Assembly (NCBI GenBank): GCA_030149325.1
Contig: JASBRS010000002.1
Span: 34,272-98,271 of the forward strand
Length of the DNA: 64,000 bases
Source: Deinococci bacterium
Lineage (GTDB): Bacteria > Deinococcota > Deinococci > Deinococcales > Trueperaceae
Direction of reading: 5' to 3'
Shown: piece after piece, positions 59,171-64,000 of the stretch
Position numbering within the stretch: position 1 is the stretch's first letter
Layout: the number at the start of each line of letters is the position of its first letter
The notes under the pieces: model-generated
What the model was told of the DNA's origin: nothing
The model's database searches: none
The model's input: only the letters and a program-made list of their open reading frames with translations
Program-made: the position numbers and the translations under genes

Positions 59171-60148
59171 ATGCAGGTGACCGTCGAGATCCCCGCGTGG
59201 GCGACGCACGTCGTCTCCGACTTCACGGACATGGATCGCTCCCCGCGTGCGTTGACCGGCGGCGAGACCGCCGAGCTCACCTTCGAGCTGCCGGACGACG
59301 CCTACTTCGAGTACGCCTTCCTCGATGCCGACGGGCGCATGCGCGCCGATCCCGCCAACCGCACCCGGGGCGAGAACCCCTGGTACCCGGAGGTCAGCGC
59401 CCTGCTCGGTCCCGACTACCGGCCCGACGCGCTGGCCGACCCGCCCGCGCCTGCCAGCCCGGTGCACGTCGACCGGCTGCGGCTGCCGAGCCGCACGCTC
59501 GGGCAGCAGCGGCGGGTGATCGTGGCGACGCCGCCCGGCTACCGCGAGCGCGCCCTGCCCTGGCTGCTGGTCCAGGACGGCGTGGCCTTCTATCGCCTCG
59601 CCCGCCTCGCCGACGTGCTCGCGGTGCTGGTCGAGGCGGGAGCGGCGGCGCCGGCGCGCATCGCGTTCGTCGAGCCGGCGGAGCGCTCGCGCGAGTACGC
59701 CTTCCACCCCGGCTACCTGAGCTTCGTCGAGGAGGAGCTGCTCCCGGAGCTGCGGCGCCGCTACCCCTCGGAGGGCGGCCTGACGGCGCTCGGCGCCAGC
59801 CTGGGCGGGCTGTTCAGCGCTAGCCTGGCCCTCACCCGGCCCGGGCTCGTCGACACCGTGGTCAGCTTCTCGGGCGCCTTCCTGGGCCACCCGGAGGAGC
59901 GCGACTTCTACGGCGGCACGAGGTCGTTCGTCGCCGAGGAGTTGGAGCGGGGTGGGGCGGCGGGGCTGCGTTGGTACGCCGAGTGCGGCACCCTGGAGTG
60001 GCTCGCCGACGTCAACCGGCGCGTGGCCCGGGCGCTGGCCGCCCACGGACTCGACCACGTCTATCGTGAGCGCCACGCCGGGCACAACTGGACCAACTGG
60101 CGCAACGGGCTGGCGGACGCGCTGCGCTTCGCGCTGCCGGTCGGCTGA
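59171..60148 (+). CDS. Esterase D / enterochelin-esterase-like hydrolase
   Basis: 325 residues. An N-terminal beta domain ([20 protein letters not shown]) resembles the CBM48-like module of Fes-type esterases. The hydrolase core has [21 protein letters not shown], nucleophile elbow [11 protein letters not shown], and the C-terminal catalytic His in [11 protein letters not shown]. No signal peptide, so cytoplasmic. Could hydrolyse a siderophore or other ester; there are no siderophore genes nearby. Confidence 0.82.
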   Translation: MQVTVEIPAWATHVVSDFTDMDRSPRALTGGETAELTFELPDDAYFEYAFLDADGRMRADPANRTRGENPWYPEVSALLGPDYRPDALADPPAPASPVHVDRLRLPSRTLGQQRRVIVATPPGYRERALPWLLVQDGVAFYRLARLADVLAVLVEAGAAAPARIAFVEPAERSREYAFHPGYLSFVEEELLPELRRRYPSEGGLTALGASLGGLFSASLALTRPGLVDTVVSFSGAFLGHPEERDFYGGTRSFVAEELERGGAAGLRWYAECGTLEWLADVNRRVARALAAHGLDHVYRERHAGHNWTNWRNGLADALRFALPVG

Positions 60149-60233
60149 GCCGTCGGGCCGACGGCGCGACCGAGCGCCGATCCGGAGTCCCCCACGGGCC
60201 GTCTGCCGGCGCGGGCGGCGCCCGGTACGGCGG

Positions 60234-60239
60234 TAGCAT
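60234..60239 (+). promoter_or_regulatory. -10 box of fumC
   Basis: TAGCAT; predicted start near 60246 gives a 34-base leader with GGAGGA. Confidence 0.5.
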
Positions 60240-60279
60240 GGACCATCGCGCGGCGCCACCGCCGTGCCTTGGAGGAACC

Positions 60280-61671
<1,392 letters not shown>

Positions 61672-61686
61672 GCGCCCGGGGGGCGG

Positions 61687-62397
61687 TCAGGGCTTGCGGT
61701 TGTCGATGACCTCGGCGTCGGGCGGCAGGTAGGCGACCTTCTTGGGGTCGAGGCCCTGGTCGAGCTTGAGCCCCTTCACGTTGAGGTCGGCCACGGTGCG
61801 CCCGCCCTTGTCGAGGAACACCAGGCGGTGCGGGAGCCAGTCGTTCGACGGGACGGTCGCCTCGACGTGCTGGATGGTGGCGCCGGCGTCCTTGTTGGCG
61901 AAATCCAGCAGGTAGGTGTCGACGCCGCCGGAGCTGGTGACGTTCTTGATGGTGGCGTCGTAGCCCTTGAAGATGGCGCCGAGGTCGAAGCTGATCTGGG
62001 GCGACCCCTGGCCGTTGGGCCCGGCCGGAAGCAGGCCGCCCAGGGCGTCGGGATCGTTGGCGTCGAAGAGCGTGACCTGGTTGGTGAGGAAGGTGTAGTT
62101 CTTGACGACGTTGCCGTCGAGCACGATCTGGTTGTCGGCCAGGGCATCGGGCTGCACGATGTAGGCACTGGCCAGGTGCTTGGGCGGGATGGCCTGGATG
62201 TCGACCTCGAGGGGGATCACCGTGCCGTCGGCGTCGACGAGCTTGCCCGTGACGGTGAAGCTGGTGTCCTGGATGGCGTTGGCCGCGGCCTCGATGTTGT
62301 CGAGCACCTTGGCGACGTCGGGCTTCTGAGCGGCGGCGAGCGCCACGGACGCCAGCAGGGCGAGCAGCAGGAGGGTGCGGAACGTGGTTCGGAGCAT
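61687..62397 (-). CDS. LolA-like outer-membrane lipoprotein carrier domain protein
   Basis: 236 residues. Signal peptide 1-24 (ends ALAAA). The mature part looks like a LolA/LolB-type half barrel: KVLDNIEAAANAIQDTSFTVTGKL, then VLDGNVVKNYTFLTNQVTLF, and WLPHRLVFLDKGGRTVADLNV. LolA carries lipoproteins across the periplasm; here only the fold is supported. ATG 62397 chosen over the ATG two codons upstream (62403) because GGGAG is 6 bases away. Divergent from the PEGA gene. Confidence 0.75.
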   Translation of the reverse strand: MLRTTFRTLLLLALLASVALAAAQKPDVAKVLDNIEAAANAIQDTSFTVTGKLVDADGTVIPLEVDIQAIPPKHLASAYIVQPDALADNQIVLDGNVVKNYTFLTNQVTLFDANDPDALGGLLPAGPNGQGSPQISFDLGAIFKGYDATIKNVTSSGGVDTYLLDFANKDAGATIQHVEATVPSNDWLPHRLVFLDKGGRTVADLNVKGLKLDQGLDPKKVAYLPPDAEVIDNRKP

Positions 62398-62461
62398 CGT
62401 CATCTCCCGGAGTATCGGCGGAGCAGCGCCTAGAACGGTGAGAGCGGGGTGCGCAGGCGCT

Positions 62462-62489
62462 CCCCTGGGGCCGGCGCCGGCCCCAGGGG
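62462..62489. repeat. Perfect 28-bp palindrome
   Basis: 14-base arms (62462-62475 and 62476-62489) with no spacer, centre GGC|GCC. It would form a long hairpin in the leader of the LolA-like gene. Confidence 0.7.
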
Positions 62490-62551
62490 CGGGGCCACGG
62501 TACCCGGCGAACAGCGTCCCCGAGGGCAATGCGACGGGGTCGGTCGGCTCC

Positions 62552-62557
62552 ATCGTA
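62552..62557 (-). promoter_or_regulatory. -10 box toward the LolA-like gene
   Basis: TACGAT on the minus strand; leader of about 150 bases containing the 28-bp palindrome. Confidence 0.4.
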
Positions 62558-62558
62558 C

Positions 62559-62597
62559 ATGAAGGGACCTCAATGAAGGACGGTTTAAATCCTTCAT
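62559..62597. promoter_or_regulatory. Repeated ATGAAGG sites in a divergent promoter region
   Basis: ATGAAGG at 62559 and 62573 (14-bp period) and the inverted TCCTTCAT at 62590-62597, around a TTTAAA core. Probably binding sites for a regulator of both flanking genes. Confidence 0.5.
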
Positions 62598-62619
62598 CAC
62601 GTGCCTCTCGGGGTGCGTG

Positions 62620-62635
62620 CTAGCCTCGCGGCTAG
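62620..62635 (+). promoter_or_regulatory. -10 box of the PEGA gene within an inverted repeat
   Basis: CTAGCC-tcgc-GGCTAG; the TAGCCT -10 (62621-62626) is inside it. Leader of about 18 bases with AAAGGAGG. Confidence 0.5.
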
Positions 62636-62650
62636 GAAAGGAGGCCGGCC

Positions 62651-63877
62651 ATGAGGAAGTTCCTCGCACTTCTCGCGCTCGTCGTCCCGCTGGCCTTTGC
62701 CCAGAAGATCGTCATCAGCCCCGAGGCGATCGTCGTCAACCCCAGCCCGGCACCGGACTTCAACGTGTCCGTGTCCCTCGACAAGGGGGGCTCGGCGCCG
62801 GTGTACCAGATCGGGGAGGGCGTGCACATCACGGTGCGCGTCAGCAAGGCCTCCTACGTCTACCTCTTCAGCGTCAAGCCCGACGGGGAGATCACCCAGA
62901 TCCTGCCCAACCGCTTCGACGCCGCGGGCCAGAACAACTTCCTGCAGGCGGGCGAGAGCCGCACCTTCCCGCCCTCCGGCGCACGCTACACCTTCACCGT
63001 GGCGCCACCGCGCGGGCTCTCCAAGGTCATCGCGGTCGCCTCCAAGACCCCGCTGGACACCAGCCAGATCGCCCAGTTCTCGGCCGGCAATCCGTTCGCC
63101 AGTGGCAGCGGCGGCCAGGACGGCTTCGTCCACGGCTTCGCCATCGTCGTCAAGCCCGTTCCCCAGCAGGACTGGGTGACCGACACGGCCCTGTACTACG
63201 TGGGCAGCGCCCCGCAGCAGCCGGCCTACGGCACCCTGCGCATCGACTCGAGTCCGCAGCGCGCACGCGCCTACGTCGACGGCGACTTCGTGGGGTACAC
63301 GCCGGTGAGCTTCAACGCCCGGCCGGGTCGCCACGACGTGCGCGTCACCCTCGACGGCTACGAGTCGTTCCAGACCAGCGTCAACGTCGGCCCCGGCCAG
63401 ACGCAATCGGTGCGCGCGCAACTCCAGGCCATCCATCGCACGGGCACGGTGTCGTTCGACAGCAGCCCCCGCGGGGCCGAGGTGTACCTCGACGGCAGCT
63501 ACGTCGGGACCACCCCCACCGGCCGCATGTCGGTCGACGCGGGAAGCCACAGCGTGCGCTTCACGCTGGGCGGCTACGAGGACGCGCGCCTGAGCTTCCA
63601 GCTCGCCGCAGGCGAGGACCGGCAGGTGGCGAGCGCGCTGCGGCGCGCCACCGGCAGCCTGCTGATCCAGGCCAACGTGGGCGGGGCGCTGGTGTTCGTC
63701 GACGGCACCAACGTCGGGACCATCCCCAGCGGTAGCGGGCGCCTGACGGTCCCCGACCTCGATCCCGGCCTGCACGAGCTCACCCTGGTGGCGCCGGGCT
63801 TCCGCACCTACGTGAGCAGCTTCGACATCCGAGCCGGACAGACCACCCAGCTCACGGCCAGCCAGTCGCGCTTCTGA
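62651..63877 (+). CDS. DUF4384 and triple PEGA-domain envelope protein
   Basis: 408 residues. Signal peptide 1-17 (LALVVPLAFAQ). A DUF4384-like domain (~45-180: YQIGEGVHITVRVSKASYVYLF, ILPNRFDAAGQNNFLQAG) is followed by three PEGA repeats near 196-265, 271-338 and 342-407, each with the pattern SSP.GA.VYVDG..VG.TP. Such proteins occur on Deinococcota surfaces and are thought to bind cell-wall components. Strong GGAGG site. Its regulatory region is rich in repeats. Confidence 0.85.
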   Translation: MRKFLALLALVVPLAFAQKIVISPEAIVVNPSPAPDFNVSVSLDKGGSAPVYQIGEGVHITVRVSKASYVYLFSVKPDGEITQILPNRFDAAGQNNFLQAGESRTFPPSGARYTFTVAPPRGLSKVIAVASKTPLDTSQIAQFSAGNPFASGSGGQDGFVHGFAIVVKPVPQQDWVTDTALYYVGSAPQQPAYGTLRIDSSPQRARAYVDGDFVGYTPVSFNARPGRHDVRVTLDGYESFQTSVNVGPGQTQSVRAQLQAIHRTGTVSFDSSPRGAEVYLDGSYVGTTPTGRMSVDAGSHSVRFTLGGYEDARLSFQLAAGEDRQVASALRRATGSLLIQANVGGALVFVDGTNVGTIPSGSGRLTVPDLDPGLHELTLVAPGFRTYVSSFDIRAGQTTQLTASQSRF

Positions 63878-63924
63878 GCGAGCGCGCCCGGCGCCGGAGC
63901 ATCCCCCTCGATCCTGCCAGCCGT

Positions 63925-63945
63925 GCGCGCCCCCAGGGGGCGCGC
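63925..63945. terminator. GC-rich hairpin after the PEGA gene
   Basis: Perfect 10-base arms GCGCGCCCCC / GGGGGCGCGC around a single A (in practice about 8 bp with a 5-base loop). No T tract. Confidence 0.5.
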
Positions 63946-63960
63946 CCGGCCGGCCGCCAT

Positions 63961-63978
63961 CCCGCGGAGGTCCGCGGG
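63961..63978. terminator. Second GC-rich hairpin
   Basis: CCCGCGG / CCGCGGG with an AGGT loop, 15 bases after the first hairpin. Confidence 0.4.
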
Positions 63979-64000
63979 CGCGCGGTAGAAACCGTGCATG

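Larger units (their letters stand above)
63878..64000 (+). other. Intergenic end of window
   Basis: No credible gene. It holds two GC-rich hairpins listed separately. The window ends at an ATG whose frame cannot be judged. Confidence 0.5.

Noticed and set aside
60238..60279. Upstream ATG for fumC at 60238
   Set aside because: It overlaps the -10 box and lacks a ribosome-binding site; ATG 60280 has GGAGGA and fits the family.

Overview
The window is about 64 kb of very GC-rich, densely packed bacterial chromosome. I found no phage, IS element, CRISPR array or rRNA. The gene content points to the Deinococcota (Deinococcus-Thermus), possibly a Trueperaceae-like lineage (inference). The reasons are an OmpH-family periplasmic protein, a DdrA-like (Rad52-family) protein, a DUF4384/PEGA envelope protein, an adenosylcobalamin-dependent (class II) ribonucleotide reductase and a family-5 uracil-DNA glycosylase. 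In addition, more than twenty genes carry a TANNNT -10 box only 5-9 bases upstream of the start codon, the leaderless-transcript arrangement known to be common in Deinococcus.

Layout, left to right. 1-8 kb: ompH, then the minus-strand ribosome/tRNA operon rpsP-khpA-rimM-trmD, ffh, a secreted protein overlapping a TPR protein, malic enzyme and a GerMN protein. 8-14 kb: an S41-like protease, tRNA-Arg, a SurA/PpiD-like foldase and purH. 13.5-20.4 kb: a regulatory region with NrdR boxes, the class II RNR, a DUF4139 protein, an aminotransferase and a MazG-like pyrophosphohydrolase. 20.5-27 kb: tRNA-Asn, small hypotheticals, amidase, MaoC hydratase, VUT transporter, thioesterase, tRNA-Pro, recX and an FtsX-like permease. 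27-33 kb: a probable surface-polysaccharide locus. 33-42 kb: tgt, proC, methylmalonyl-CoA epimerase, cupin, asparaginase and an arginine cluster (argG, GNAT, argH, ArgA-like GNAT). 42-52 kb: an EamA transporter, a 902-residue membrane/TPR protein, the DdrA-like protein, a metallophosphoesterase, ftsE, nucleoside hydrolase and gyrA. 52-64 kb: purB, purC, purS, hydrolases, an RlmI-like methyltransferase, udgB, a MalY/PatB-like aminotransferase, fumC, a LolA-like protein and the DUF4384/PEGA protein.

Most of this is housekeeping: de novo purine synthesis (purH, purB, purC, purS), arginine and proline synthesis, C4 metabolism (malic enzyme, fumarase), translation and protein targeting, DNA topology and repair. 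The least ordinary part is 27-33.2 kb. It encodes a secreted 3D-domain protein, a single polypeptide that joins a processive GT2 glycosyltransferase to a lytic-transglycosylase-like domain, a PQQ-type sugar dehydrogenase-like protein and a GH26 lipoprotein. The fusion gene and the GH26 gene each have a long upstream region rich in nested or tandem inverted repeats that looks like structured leader RNA. The GH26 leader carries two copies of a ~72-bp element whose hairpin arms differ in sequence but still pair. I propose this as a candidate polysaccharide synthesis and wall-passage system with RNA-level control. The function is inferred, not shown.

All coordinates and start choices come from reading the sequence by eye. 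No database search or folding calculation was possible.
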